A stretch of DNA of 64,000 nucleotides from Perognathus longimembris pacificus (GCF_023159225.1 NC_063180.1:8305297-8369296), one strand, 5' to 3'. Numbered from the stretch's first letter, positions 22,150 to 34,235 are shown. Program-made: numbers and translations. The notes: generated from the sequence alone by a model not told the origin.

Positions 22150-22325
22150 TTTTAATGCAAGCACTGGGGCTTGAACTCACAGTCCTGAAGCTCCTGTCTG
22201 GCTTTTTGATGATTGAGTGGAAAGAAGAGTCTTATGGACTTTTCTTACTTGGATGGCTTTGAACCTTGATCCTCATGTCTCAATCTCCTAAGTAGCTAAG
22301 ATTACAGGCTTGAACCACAAGAGCC
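22150..22325 (-). repeat. 7SL-headed/Geo-tailed SINE, diverged
   Basis: Minus strand: GGGGCTTGAACTCACAGTCC (Geo end), GGAAAGAAGAGTCTTATGGA (linker) and AAGTAGCTAAGATTACAGGC (head). The Geo half has an internal deletion. Confidence 0.7.
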
Positions 22326-22403
22326 TATCACTAGTACTTTCAGAGGCCCAATGAGGCCCAGTTCTTCAAATCATGTTTCCAAATAAACCTTTCCTTCCAC
22401 ATT

Positions 22404-22642
22404 TTATTTTATTTTTTGTTGGTTGTGAGGCTCAAACTCAGGCCTGGGCACTGTCCCTGTGTTATTTTTGCTCAAGGCTAGTGCTCTACCACTTTGAACA
22501 TAGCTCTACTTTGGGTTTTCTGGTGGTTCATTGGAGATAAGAGTCTCACAGACTCTCCTGCCTGGGTTGGCTTTGAACCTCAGTCCTAAGATCTCAGCCT
22601 CTTGAGTAGCTAGGATTGCAGGCATGAGCCACCGGCACCCTA
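22404..22642 (-). repeat. 7SL-headed/Geo-tailed composite SINE
   Basis: Minus-strand copy with all parts: tail, GCTCAAGGCTAGTGCTCTAC, TTGGAGATAAGAGTCTCACA and TAGCTAGGATTGCAGGCATG. Confidence 0.85.
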
Positions 22643-23764
22643 CTCCTTCTACCTTTTAGTTGGACTAAGCCCTTACAGTAGGTTTTTACCTAGCTCAATT
22701 CATCTTTATTATTCAGGCAGTTCTTGTCTTAGGGTGATTCACTTTACAAAATTTCACCTTATGGTAAAGTAAGAGGACACCCACACATTCTGCTTTTCAC
22801 TTTCAGTAGTCAACCAATTCCTTGGGGCTCTCATACTACACTTTGTGTTAGATGATGTTTTCCTGTGTGTATTAGTGCAAATGTTCTGTAGATGTTGAAG
22901 GAAGGCAAGCCTTGAGGCTATGCTGTTTAGATTTTGCACATTAAATGTATTTTTGATTTGGATATTTTCAATTTACAATGGATTCACTGGGGCCTCATTT
23001 CATTGAGGGCTGAGCTGCATCTGAACTTACCTGTTCACACACTTATCTTATCATTTATCTCACTATACTATGAATGCTTCCTGAAGGTAGTATTCTCCCA
23101 TTCCCAGCACATAGATAAGATCGCCGAACTTAAGAAATAAAATACAGGATGCTCAGGTATATTTTGTACTGAGTACTATTAAACGTTCAATATAAGATTA
23201 TTCCATGCAATTTTTTTAAAGTTTTGGTCAACTCAGTATTTTAAAACCGTAGTTTGGTTGTTATTACTTGGGCTATTTTAAAACAAATGTAAATTTAAAG
23301 TCCAAGTACTATACTTACAAATTGTGCACTGTTTGAAGTTCAAATTTATGTTACTTGATAATCCTATCAAGAAACCATGGCTAAAACTTTACAATCTTCA
23401 ACTCATTTAGATGAAATTCATGAATGTCAAAATACATGAATAATTAAAAGCTCAATTATTTAAATTGATTGAGATGAATAGCCAGCAAACAGTCTCAAGG
23501 AATGGGGGTGGGTCCGCCTTTAGATATTCAAGACAAAGATGATGTCCTAATTAATGTCTATTATAGGGTTCATCTTTGGGAAACCCATTTTTGCTTGTGT
23601 TTATGTTTCTGTCTTCCCGGTTAATTACTGGTTGACCAAGGCATAACACTTAGAACTGACTGCCACAATTGTTGAAATTTGAATAGTAAGTTGAAACAAA
23701 TAGGACAACACAGTAACACTATGGAATCATGATCAGTATTTGCACGTTCATGTCTTCACTCAAG
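22643..23764. other. Intergenic, AT-rich, nothing recognised
   Basis: Short frames only. From about 23200 to 23760 the sequence is AT-rich and looks unique. Confidence 0.45.
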
Positions 23765-23945
23765 CCTCTAATCAGTTCTGAAGAGGGAGGCAGAGCGGAG
23801 CTGGTCAGCCTCACTTTACATATGGAGAGGCTGAGATTCCAAGCAGCATGATTTGTTCAAGATTGCCCAGCTTGGAGCTGATAAAGCAGTACTTTGAACC
23901 TACATTTTCTAACTTCAAGGCCAAATGCTTTCCAGTGTATCACAT
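23765..23945 (+). repeat. MIR SINE
   Basis: TATGGAGAGGCTGAGATTCC, then TTGTTCAAGATTGCCCAGCT, then GCAGTACTTTGAACCTACAT follow the MIR core and 3' part, with the usual closing CCAGTGTATCACATTACC. Confidence 0.65.
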
Positions 23946-25087
23946 TACCTCCATAAATATGAATTGCAACTACATTCATCACATACAGACTCTTACTTAA
24001 GCCATAGGAAAATCACATGTATAAACAGAGGTGTAATCCAAAGGCCTGGTAAGGATGTTTCCTGGCTATGGCCACCAGCCAGCCCTTGGTCTTTGGCTTT
24101 GAGAACCCTGGGATAAAGACAGTATCACTTTAAATACTTGGTGTTATTTGTCTTTTCAATGTAAAAGACAATCATGTTAATGTTCAATCAGCTTTAAACA
24201 CATTTATTTCAAGCAAGTTGGCTCCATAGAAAACCAAGAAACTGAAGACAGAGTCTAAATTTGGGCTTCAAAATCTGTTTCCAAGTATTAATTTTGAGTG
24301 GAAACAATTTTGGTTGAATTTGGGGATTATAAATATCCCTCAAGAGTTTTTCGGCTCTTGGCCGCCTGTCTCGAAGTTTCACTGTGGTTTCAACCTAGGG
24401 GGTTGTTAGATTAGAAGTAGACAGCTCTGGCATGTGGTTACTCTGAATGCCTGTAACTGTCTTTAAAACATGATATAGAAATGTTGATATTATAAATGAC
24501 CATTTTTCCAAAATAAGGTTTGCAGGGGTTGAAAGCAGAGTCAGATGCCAAAACAGCTTGGAAGGAGGATTTCCATTTAGTGAGATCTGGTTACCTATTT
24601 CATAACAAAGAATAAAGAAATATCTTGGGGCAGCAATTCATACACTTTTGGATCTGATACAATGACTCAGTGGGACACTGGATTTATAACTCTTTGGGGG
24701 CACTAACTTTACCCACCCGTGCAGGAGCCATGGATAATTTTAGGCAGACAAGCAACTGAACAAAATTCCTAAGATATTAAGGGGCACTGAGAGTCACTTA
24801 CAGTGAGTGGGATGGTGTTTCATTTGGAATAAATAACATAACAAAAGAAACTGTGCCTACAAAACCTTGTGAAAATATTATTCCAAGAAGGAGATTGTTT
24901 AAGGAGAAATAAAAGAATATTTTTAAGTCAGTTATGACCTCTAAGCCAGGAGTTCAAATCCAAGCCCAACATCATGAAAATATTATCATTGAAACTACAA
25001 CTGCTGTCCTTTCCTTAAGAGGCCCTTGTGTTTGGAGGACCTTTGTAAGGAAATGACCCCTTGTTCCCAGTTGTCTGGCTGGGGTTC

Positions 25088-25090
<3 letters not shown>
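23946..25090. other. Intergenic, unique sequence
   Basis: No gene or repeat recognised. At 24180-24420 the sequence is compact, retains a few CpGs and contains a small inverted repeat (CAAGAG...CTCTTG at about 24341-24360); I could not tie it to a function. Confidence 0.4.

Positions 25091-25130
<40 letters not shown>
25091..25130. repeat. (GT)n microsatellite at a SINE tail
   Basis: Twenty uninterrupted GT units. It lies directly at the 3' (tail) end of the minus-strand IDL-Geo that starts at 25131. Confidence 0.97.
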
Positions 25131-25132
<2 letters not shown>

Positions 25133-25314
25133 CAGGCATGGGGCTTGAACTCAGAACCTGAGCACTGTCTCTGAGCTTCTCTTTTGCTCAAGGCTAGCAC
25201 TCTACCACTTGAGCCACTTCTGGCTTTTTTCTGTTTATATGGTACTGAGGAATCGAACACAGGGCTTCATGACGCTAGGCAAACACTATACCATTAGGCC
25301 ACATTCCCAGCCTC
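25131..25314 (-). mobile_element. IDL-Geo SINE, older copy
   Basis: On the minus strand the ID half (GCTGGGAATGTGGCCTAATG) precedes the linker and the Geo half (CTCAAGTGGTAGAGTGCTAG). It is more diverged than the copies at 21155, 45499 and 60403; its A tail has been replaced by a CA repeat. Confidence 0.85.
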
Positions 25315-26296
25315 GTGGCTAGGGTTCTTCTGCTGTACACAACTAGGAATCATGAGGGGCGGGGGAAGAGAAGTAATTCCAATGTTTCCAGTCCTAGGAC
25401 CTTGAATGTACAAGACATAGGGCCCTTAGACTTAAAGTTCCAAGCTCAGAGTAAGTGTACCAGATGTTAGAAGCCAGAGACTTAGGGCTCTAAACATTCA
25501 GTTTGGAGCCTTCTTGCTCTGAGGTTTAACAACCAGGAGCCCTGCCACTCCACAGCTAGTATATTCCTTGTTTTCCAGCAGCTTGAGTGGCAGCAGCAAG
25601 CAACAGCAAGCAGCAGCAAGGCCTTGCCTTCTAGTGTTACAGGTCTATGCAAGCATCTAGAACTGGGATCCTTAGTCCTACAGCAACAGGAATTACAGCC
25701 TGTTTACCCTCAGGCCTAGAGTATAGGAATCCTCAGCCCTTGACAAGACTACTGCTACAGCTGTTAGGCCTTAGTGTGTTTGAGACTCCCAGCACTTCAG
25801 GATTGGTAGTTCTCTAAAATCCTTTCAGTGACCAGGGCCCAACTGGAATTTTAAATAAATATATTATTATTATTATTATAATATACATATATATGGCTAC
25901 AAAGCCATGCTCTTTGGTTATTCACCTCCTCCATCACTCTCTCTCATCTCCCCTCCCACCTCCCCAAACCAATCTCAACAAGCTTTGTTGTTCCATGTGC
26001 ATGAAGTGTTTTTGTTTTTGTTTTTTACCATATTCACCTTTTTCACTACCTGTTAACGGATGGGTCTCATTCTCCTACCTTCTTTCATGGTTTCCCCTTT
26101 TGTTTTGCTCTCCATTTTCTCTACAAGTATTTATTGCCTGCTAATATCCTTATTTTCCACTGACCAGCTTACTTGGGGGCACCATCTACCTTCTATCATC
26201 ATAGACTTGATCTCATTTATACTGCTCTGATATATACTGTTCATTTCATTTTTCTTTTTAAAATTTTCTTTTACTTTCTTTCCTTTATTTTTTAAT
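25315..26296. other. Intergenic, nothing recognised
   Basis: A CAG/AGC-rich patch lies at about 25578-25619 and an ATT run at 25862-25880. The frame 25893-26144 is hydrophobic because the sequence is T- and C-rich; I do not support it as a gene. Confidence 0.4.
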
Positions 26297-26402
26297 AGTA
26301 CTTGAGTTTGAATTCAGAGCGTTGGTCTTGGTAGATTGCAACCCTCTTTACCTCTGACTCCTAAGTAGTTGGGATTACAAGCATGAGCCACCACACATGG
26401 CT
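26297..26402 (-). repeat. 7SL-headed SINE fragment
   Basis: Minus strand carries GGCTCATGCTTGTAATCCCA and CAACTACTTAGGAGTC, a B1-like head, followed by a poorly preserved remainder. Confidence 0.55.
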
Positions 26403-27189
26403 CATCTCATTTTCTGTAGCCCATTTTATAGCAGAAGAGTCTGGAAATACCATTCCCAAGCATCCAACACATTATTAAGACAGTTTGGCACAGCTCAGAA
26501 GAGCCTAGATCATCCATCAAAGTCTCCTTCTCTTGTTGCCATTGTCTTCAGACCCCAAGATTTGAGTATAGCTCGGCAACACTGGGGTCTGAAAGGGAGG
26601 CGTGGTTCCCCCTCTCAGCCAGCAGTGGAGAGATTGATGCCTTCCATATGTGCTGTTTCCTCAGACTCTTCACTCCCATTGCTACAGCTACATATCTAAA
26701 GTTCCCATTTTTTATCAAAGCTCCTAGATTTCCTTGATCTGGCCTGGGAAATCATTGAGTGAAGGGTGCACTTCGCTTTTTTCGGAGCAAAGATGAAAAA
26801 TCTTCCCAGATAGCCCAAAGCAAAACAATTTTTTTCTCCTCAAATTTCTCCACCTGGGATAATCTAGTCTAAATTGAAGAAAACAAAATTCAACAGCATT
26901 CAGAACAATGAGAAAATCATAGAAAGAAAGCTATTTCTGATCATCAAGCCAGGTTCTGGCTCCCCTTAAGGACTCATCTTGTAGAAATGAAAAGTTCCAC
27001 TTCAAAACCACTATGGAAAGCTTTGGAAATGCTCTAGGTATTAATATAATCACTGTCTTAAATGGGTTAATGTATTACTTTTCAGTCATGATAGTGAGAA
27101 ATCAATATGTAGTCAATAGAAAGCATACTTCTAGTAGTTAATTCTGATTAATATTATGTGCCTGGCTAATGGTATGTGCCTGATATTAC

Positions 27190-27315
27190 CTACTACATAT
27201 ATTATATATGTATATATACTATGTATATATACACACATATATGTAAACATATATACATATATGGTATATATACATATACCTAGTATAATAGTATATATAG
27301 CTGGTATAGTATATA
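27190..27315. repeat. TA-rich low-complexity repeat
   Basis: Degenerate ATATAC/ATATAT units, many of them self-complementary. Confidence 0.85.
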
Positions 27316-27339
27316 TTTACCTAGTATAGTTTATTAGGG

Positions 27340-27342
27340 GTG

Positions 27343-27374
<32 letters not shown>
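27340..27374. repeat. (TG)n microsatellite
   Basis: TG units with one TTTG interruption. Confidence 0.95.
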
Positions 27375-27644
27375 CCTATGATAGGATATTCAGTAAGTTA
27401 GGTATACTCAAATGCCTTTGGACTTAATGATATTTTCAATTTATGTTATGTCTATCTATTTTAAGTCAAGGGGCTTATTTGAAACTATTGTATCTTAACT
27501 AGGAATATATCCTTCTTTGTTTTTCTTTCTTCCTTCTTTCACCTGTATCTTTAGGGAAAAAATAATCTTTTACAGTTGCAATGATTGCTGGCTTGTTGAG
27601 AAAGGTTGATAGATTTCTCCACTGGGGACCATATATGAGTATGA

Positions 27645-27646
<2 letters not shown>

Positions 27647-27682
<36 letters not shown>
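27647..27682. repeat. (GT)n microsatellite
   Basis: About eighteen GT units, preceded by a single GC interruption. Confidence 0.95.
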
Positions 27683-27685
<3 letters not shown>

Positions 27686-28794
27686 ACATACAGCTGTTTA
27701 GAAGTGAAGAAAATTCTCTTTTTATAGATATCTGTTTTTGTCTTTTATTGACTTGGCAGTGCTAACCTAAAAAGTACTCCTTCCCATTTCCCAGGCCCCC
27801 AGTATTGTAAGGAAAATAATAATTCAGGCATAATCCAAAGCAACAGTGTCTTTCAGGTATTTAAAAACATGGAGAAACAATGTGAGAGTCTGCAATCACA
27901 AGGGGGAGGGGGACTGACTACACTTTCACTACAAAGGATAAACATTTGTTGAAGTCAACCTGCATGCCTGGTGCGGAAGTATACATATGGGAAAATGTTG
28001 ACAATGCAAACAAGGCCAAGAGGTATGAAATTTAAGCACATTATCACTCACTGTCAGATGCTAATGACTCTCATCAAGGTAGAAGAGATTGGTATAAATG
28101 CAAAAATGATTATCCTTGGCAATAGCAGCACAAGTGAGACTTTCACCAATTATTGGGGGCTCTTGTTGTTCCTGACAATACTCCTCATTAGTGTTTGGCT
28201 GTGATGTCCATACAAGAATGGAGATGCATGTGTTCCCTGTGGAGAAGGCTGCTCAGGCAATGTTTCTATCCACCACATACAAGCTCCCATATGCTGAACA
28301 CAAACAATATGGGAAATGAGACTTCTTATAAACATCCCAAGCCAGTGGAAATGCACATATCCAAACAACTAGGAAGAGGTCTATGAAAAATCTCCAAATG
28401 TCTCATATATAAAATTAAATCAATATCAGACCAACAGAAAGATCCAGATAGGGAAAACAGACCTGAATGGTATTAATTAGCGACTTTTCCTTAAAAAGAG
28501 GGAAAAGATAAAAAAGGTTAAACTAATTTGCTCCTAGTATTTATCATCTATGGAGTTGTTCGGGTAATGAGTACAATAAAATTGACTGTACTGTCATCTT
28601 TATTGGGCTGAAGGTTACATTCATAAGCTCTGCTTGTTTTAATAGGTTTATTGCACAGTTGTAGATGTGTGCTATTACACTGGGATGGATATGCTTTGAA
28701 CATTTTTATAATTGTGGATAGTATAAAAGTCATTTTCTGTTAGATTGCACAAATCCATTACATTAGGAGAAAGATACAGTATTGTAACAGGATT

Positions 28795-29260
28795 AATGTG
28801 CAACACATAAACATAATCAGTAATATTCTGTTTGATAAATTATCTCATTTTAATCGGAATGTAAAGAGATTTCTGGATAGTTCCTCTTTTGATTTGCATA
28901 ATTATATTACAGACAGGCAAATTGCATTATATTCTTCATTAACAATAGATGGCTTGTATAACTATTGTATTTTTGAAGGCACTGCTCTTACATTCGTCCT
29001 GCAATTTGTCATTTTCTGACATTGCCGGGAAGCTCAGTTGGGAAAGAAAAGAACCTAAAAAAGATTGCTTGATTTTTGCTGAGTCCAGTAATATCTCGTC
29101 AACCAATTGCACCGTGGTTATGCTATTGTTTGTTTTAACAAATTGCAGCCCATTGGCAAAGAACTTCTTTTAAAAATCTTCTAATATGAGGACAATTCAG
29201 CCCTTATAGATTTCCACAGCTGAATGTCAGCCTTTCTAACAAACTCCACGTATAAAAATG
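28795..29260. promoter_or_regulatory. Candidate conserved non-coding element
   Basis: Repeat-free, AT-rich block of about 460 bases packed with developmental factor motifs: octamer ATTTGCAT at 28892-28899 and a second octamer-like AAATTGCAT at 28918-28926; SOX-like AACAAT at 28941-28946; a SOX/FOX-like CTATTGTTTGTT at 29123-29134; CCAAT-like ACCAATTG nearby. This is the look of an ancient enhancer, but AT-rich DNA yields such motifs by chance. Conservation has not been tested. Two short frames (28798-29019, 28949-29173) overlap and have no protein-like signature. Confidence 0.3.
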
Positions 29261-29894
29261 TGAATTAAAATTAAATTAGAACCATACGATTGATTTTATA
29301 TTTTAATGCTGGCAAGTGCTCTCTCTGAGGGAACTTCCCTTTCCTCTTTGCAGCCCAGACAAAAGCTAACAAGTTGTGGGATGCACCAGCTCCTCTTCTG
29401 GGACAGCTGGTGTTTACAGTCACTCAATGGTGATTATCGCTCCCTTCCCGAAGCTCAGCTAATGATGGCTGTCAGCAGCCCCTTAAAAGCACCAAGCAGC
29501 CCTGGGCAGCATTTCAGCAGGTCCTTTGCTTTCTTGATCTAAAGGAGACTCCCTTTCTGATACCCGGATAGACAGAGGACCCTGCTACCCTCAAGCAAGA
29601 GGAGACCTGCACTAAGGCAGATGTTACAAGTGCCATCCCCCTTCATTGCCAAAGCCAGCCCAGCCTGCCACTCAGCAACAAGCACCTAGCAAAGGTCTGT
29701 GCTGAATACATGAATGAATACATGGATGGAGACAGCGCTCTCATCGACATTTCCAGGATCTCTGGATGAAAAACTAAGAAGGAAAAGTATTCACACCTGA
29801 TGCAAAGTTGCACATCCTACCCCCTCCTCTCCTAGATAGAAAACGTGAAGCCTGCCTTTCGACCCCTTAACGATTCCCTTACTTGTGCTCACCA
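29261..29894. other. Intergenic; possible L2 3' end at 29655-29745
   Basis: AACAAGCACCTAGCAAAGGT followed by GCTGAATACATGAATGAATA is like the L2 3' terminus, where a gtgcctagca segment precedes tgaatgaatg. Otherwise nothing. Confidence 0.35.
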
Positions 29895-30010
29895 CTTGAA
29901 AGCTTCCAAGGCACCTTGATCTTTATTTCATTGGAGTCTCACAACCTTCCCATGACACAGGTAGAATCAAGCAATCCTCATTGAAGAAATAATGGTTGCC
30001 TGCAGGAGAA
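29895..30010 (+). repeat. MIR SINE fragment
   Basis: TTTCATTGGAGTCTCACAAC and CCCATGACACAGGTAGAATC follow the middle of MIR (ttaatcctcacaac, ctatgaggtagg). Confidence 0.45.
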
Positions 30011-31526
30011 GTGGGAATATCTGGGGGAGGGACAGAAGGGTGAATTACAGAGGCTGCTTCTTTCTTGTCCCCACTATCTCTCCTGTCCCTCTAGGATCCC
30101 CGGTCTTCCTTCAGAGTATCTCTCTCCCCCATTCTCCACCCCCTGCCTGGGACCTGGGCTAGCTGATTGATGCCTCCTATCCCTTTGGCCTTGGAGATGG
30201 TGCACTTTCCCTATGTTCTGCGTGCTAAAGGGGAGCTCCCACCTCCTTGCTTGGGCCCCTTGAAGCTGTTTCTTGTTAGCTTATTCATTTTGGTTCATCT
30301 GCCTCATGTTCCTAACATAGAAAACACCAGCAAGGTGATGGCTCAAAGGGAGTTCAATAAGCAGGTGCCTGGAGTTTCAGAAACCATTGTTCCTCTCCAT
30401 CCTCAGTCTCAGATGCATAGAGGACTCTGGTCAGCCACCTCCTTTCCCATGAGAGGACTCCTTTGGAAACTTGCTTCCAATTGTGTTCTACCCCCTTATC
30501 TTTCTACAGGTCTGGGTTATTCATTTCCAGAGGTTTCCTGAGCCCCAGGCAGTTGTCATGACTTTGGAGGGAGGAGCTGTGTCTCCTTCCAAGTTGTGTG
30601 GTAGGCTTGTTTCCACACTGGCCACATTTTCCAATATTCATAATGTCTACAGAAATTTGCTCCATGAGACATTCCACCAAACCTGCTGGTCAGAGCTTTT
30701 CTGTAGTGAGGGCTGAGCTGTCTTTAGGAGCCTAAGCATCAAGGTGTGGGGGGTGACCTAAACAACTGTTCTGGGGCAAGTGTGGCCTAAGGGCTCTGTT
30801 ATGAGCACACAGGGAAAGAAAAGAAAAGAAAAGAAGGGGAGGAAAGGAGAGATACAAGAAGGGGAGAGGAGAGGAAATATCATGGCACCCTCTCCTTACC
30901 AGTCACAGGAAGAGAAGAATGGAGGCAAAGGCAGAGCAGTTGTTCCATGGTGGAAAGGCTATCTAGCAGGGCTGTGGGGGACCCAGAGTGGTTGAGGGCC
31001 AGGGGGCAGATACCAGAATCTGTGTCCATGCGGATCATGGAGCTCTGCTGCTGGGGAGACTGAAGTGATCAGAGATGTCTGGTGATGTAAAGCTCCAGCA
31101 GAAGATCAGCCTTCCTGTGAAGGCACTGTTGTCAGTACCAGACCTGATCATCAGGGGGACATGCTGGCATTGGACCTCTGAAATCTCCCACAAGTAAGAA
31201 ATAAATGCCTATAGGTTCTTGCAGATGCCCAGATACAATGAGAGAGGAGACAGAGAAGACCTCTGTCATACAGGGGTGTGCAGAGCAGAGCTTGGACTTA
31301 ATACTGTACACCTGGGGGACAAATGAAATGGACTAGGAAAAGTTTTCATTCCGTTACCAGTCATCTCGTTGAATTGGGTGAATGGGGTTTTCTTGGCCAG
31401 TTGTGAACCCTCAAATCAAAAAGCTTTGGAAATCTTTTCTAGTAAATTCTCAAACAACAGTCTCCCCACAGGTAAAAATAAAACTAAAAGCAAGATTATA
31501 AGCTCTTTCAATGGCCATGGAGAGAA
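30011..31526. other. Intergenic, nothing recognised
   Basis: A short AAAAG run at 30813-30834 inside a purine-rich patch (30810-30875). The frame 30167-30541 has 124 codons but no domain, signal or splice context. The block 30720-31510 looks like degraded non-coding DNA. Confidence 0.4.
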
Positions 31527-31732
31527 CTAGGGCTTGAATTCAGACTGAATACTATTCCTTAGCATTTTTGCTTAGGACTAGTGCTCTATCACTTGAGTCA
31601 TACCTCCACTCCTACTTTTCTCTAAAAGTCTCATGGATTTCCTACCTGGGTTGGCTTTGAATTGTGATCCTCAGATCTCAGCTCCCTGAGTAGCTAGGAT
31701 TTCAGTCATGAGCCACTGACTAACTTTCAGCT
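31527..31732 (-). repeat. 7SL-headed/Geo-tailed composite SINE, diverged
   Basis: Minus-strand copy: GGGCTTGAATTCAGACTGAA, GGACTAGTGCTCTATCACTT, TGATCCTCAGATCTCAGCTC and AGTCATGAGCCACTGA in order. Confidence 0.8.
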
Positions 31733-32237
31733 TCTTAGAGAGAACTTTTGACAGGTTCATTTCTTTCCTTGATAACGAGCAGGGCCGCTATCAAGAGCCC
31801 TGCCTGCAGGGAGTTCTCCACCAAAAGAGAAAGAAGCTGGCCCAGAAAACCATCAGGGAATGGACACCTAAGAAGCAGGTAGGTGGTGACAGCATCTCAA
31901 GTGGAGAGGGCATCTGGTGGGGTATGCCCTTAGCACTTTACATGTGTGACAACAGTTATAGAGACACCTGAGACTTTCTGCTGGTAGAAGAAATGAAGTA
32001 GGAGGAGAAATCAAAATATGAACCTTGGCAGACTCGTTGCAGAATTTGTGCCCTCAACCCACCTCCTCTCTAAAACGTACTGCTAAATTTGTTTGAGGAG
32101 AATGATGGGGGAGCTTAGCAGTCTGTCTCCCTCATTTGTCTGCCACCTCTATACATATGTTCTATCTCAGTGTTCCTGACACAGCACAGAACTCATATAT
32201 ATATAAAAGACAAGAAAGAAATACATAAAAATCCAAT
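31733..32237. other. Intergenic, nothing recognised
   Basis: No gene or repeat family identified. Confidence 0.45.
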
Positions 32238-32338
32238 AACTGGGTGGAAGTGATGGCACATGCTACTTGGAAATAGAGGAAGATCATGGTTTGAGGTCAA
32301 CTCCAGGCAAAAGCATGAGACCCACTCCTAAAAACTAA
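32238..32338 (+). repeat. B1-ID composite SINE, part 1 (split by L1)
   Basis: GAAGTGATGGCACATGCTAC, AGATCATGGTTTGAGGTCAA and GCATGAGACCCACTCCTAAA resemble a diverged B1-headed SINE. Its ID-like second part appears beyond the L1 at about 33910. Confidence 0.55.
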
Positions 32339-33871
32339 GTAATATCACCCTGCACCAAAATCAATTCTAAATGGATCAAAGACCTCGAAATTAAAACACA
32401 TACCCTGAAAACACTAAAGGAAGGAGTAGGAGAAACACCTGGGCTCCTTGGCACAGGACAGAACTTCCTTAACAAAGACCCAGAAATGCTACAAATCAAA
32501 GAAAGGATGGACAAATGGAACTGCATCAGACTGCAGAGCTTCTGCAGGGCAAAGAACATAGCTCACAAGATAAACAGAAAGCCTACAGATTGGGAAAAGA
32601 TCTTTACCGGCCATACAACGGACAAAGGCCTCATATCTAAAATATATGCAGAACTAAAAAAATTAAATTCCTCCAAAACAAAACCAAAAGAACCAACAGC
32701 CCACTCAACAAGTAGGCTAAAGACTTAAAAAGAGACTTCTCTGATGAGGAAATGAGAATGGCCAAGAGACATATGAAAAAGTGCTCTACATCACTGGCCA
32801 TAAAAGAAATGCAAATCAAAACAACATTGAGATTCCACCTCACCCCAGTAAGAATGTCCTATATCAAGAAAACTAACAATAACAAATGTTGGAGGGGATG
32901 TGGCCAAAAGGGAACCCTACTTCATTGTTGGTGGGAATGTAAACTGGTTCAGCCACTCTGGCAAGTGGTATGGAGGTTCCTCAGAAGGCTAAACATAGAA
33001 CTCCCCTATGACCCAGTAGCCCCACTTTTGGGGATCTACCCAAAAGACCACAAACAAGAACACACTAAAGCCACCAGCACAACAATGTTCATCGCACCAC
33101 AATTTGTCATAGCTAAAATATGGAACCAACCCAGATGCCCCTGAGTAGACAAATGGATCAGGAAAAATGTGGTATATACACAATGGAATTTTAGGCCTCT
33201 ATCAGAAAGAATGGCATTGCCCCATTCGTAAGGAAATGGAAGGACTTGGAAAAAATTATACTAAGTGAAGTGAGCCAGACCCAAAGAAACATGGACTCTA
33301 TGGTCTCCCTCATAGGGAATAATTAGTACAGGTTTAGGCTAGTCACAGCAAGGATCATAAGAGCCCAATCGCTATTCCCTTATGAACACATAAGATGATG
33401 CTAAGTGAAATGAACTCCATGTTATGGAAACGAGTGATATATCACTGTTGTAATTATTTTCAACATGTGATATGAAACCGTAGCTTCTATTATTGATGAT
33501 CCTCTTGTATCCCCTTCCTGTGGTTGTACCTACACTATCTCTGTATCTTATCTGAGTACATTGGAAACCATGTATACTGGTATTAGAACTAGGAAACTGA
33601 AAGGGAATACCAAAATCAAGAGACACAAGGTAAAAAAGACAAACTACTACAAAAGCAATACTTGCAAAACTGTTTGGTGTAAAAGAACTGAACAACTCAA
33701 GCGGCGGGGGGGGGGGGGGGGGGGGGAAGGGAGAGGAAAAGGGGGAGGGGGGAGGGGGAATGAGGGAGGAGTCAACAAACAATACAAGAAATGTATCCAA
33801 TGCCTAACATATGAAACTGTAACCTCTCAGTACATCAGTTTGACAATAAAAATTTTAAAAAAAGAAAAAAA
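32339..33871 (+). mobile_element. LINE-1, 5'-truncated
   Basis: It begins at a point equal to about 16010 of the full-length copy and carries the ORF2 C-terminal region and the whole 3' UTR. The 130-codon frame at 32752-33144 includes CWRGCGQKG and [13 protein letters not shown] stop and shifts interrupt ORF2, so it is dead. The 3' UTR polypurine tract contains a run of 21 G (33706-33726). The tail is AATAAAAATT plus A-rich sequence. It agrees closely by eye with the full-length copy. Target duplications are not clear; AAAACTAAGTAA before it and GAACTATAATAA after it are a loose match. Confidence 0.9.
33706..33780 (+). repeat. Poly-G and polypurine tract of L1 3' UTR
   Basis: 21 consecutive G, then purine-rich sequence with further G runs. 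Can form G-quadruplexes in principle; also a place where sequencing and assembly lengths are unreliable. Confidence 0.9.
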
Positions 33872-33904
33872 GAACTATAATAACACTAAAGATGTAAAAA
33901 AAAA

Positions 33905-33990
33905 AAAAAGTTTGGTAGTATGGCTCAAGTGGTAGTGTTTACCTAGCAAGCATGAGGCTCTGATTTTTAACAAACCAAGACAAAAAATTA
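33905..33990 (+). repeat. B1-ID composite SINE, part 2
   Basis: GTATGGCTCAAGTGGTAGTG and TACCTAGCAAGCATGAGGCT give the ID-like half of the SINE split by the L1. Confidence 0.6.
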
Positions 33991-34162
33991 AAAATCACAC
34001 ACAGACATACATGCTTTAACAGTGGAATTCTTCAGATTTCAAGTTTTTTGGAAATCCTTTTGTTTGCCTCCATAAATAAATGCCTGCTATCAAAATGGTC
34101 TCCATTTTGAAATACAATCCTTTTTAATGATAAAGACAATGCATGTTTATTGTAGATTTTTT
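33991..34162. other. Intergenic, nothing recognised
   Basis: Short unique interval. Confidence 0.4.
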
Positions 34163-34235
34163 GGAGGGTGATACTGGGTATTGTACTTGCTGGCAGGTAC
34201 TCTACCACTTGAGCCAAGCACCTAGACCTTTCTCC
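34163..34235 (-). repeat. ID-like or Geo-like SINE fragment
   Basis: Minus strand: GGTGCTTGGCTCAAGTGGTA followed by GAGTACCTGCCAGCAAG, the A-box end of an ID-like SINE. Confidence 0.55.

Larger units (their letters stand above)
26403..28794. other. Intergenic with AT-rich and TG microsatellites
   Basis: No gene supported. TA-rich low-complexity sequence at 27190-27315 and TG runs at 27340-27374 and 27647-27682. The frame 26397-26699 and those around 28000-28380 lack any recognisable domain. Confidence 0.4.

Noticed and set aside
30167..30541. 124-codon plus-strand frame
   Set aside because: No domain recognised, no upstream context and overlapping frames nearby; treated as chance.
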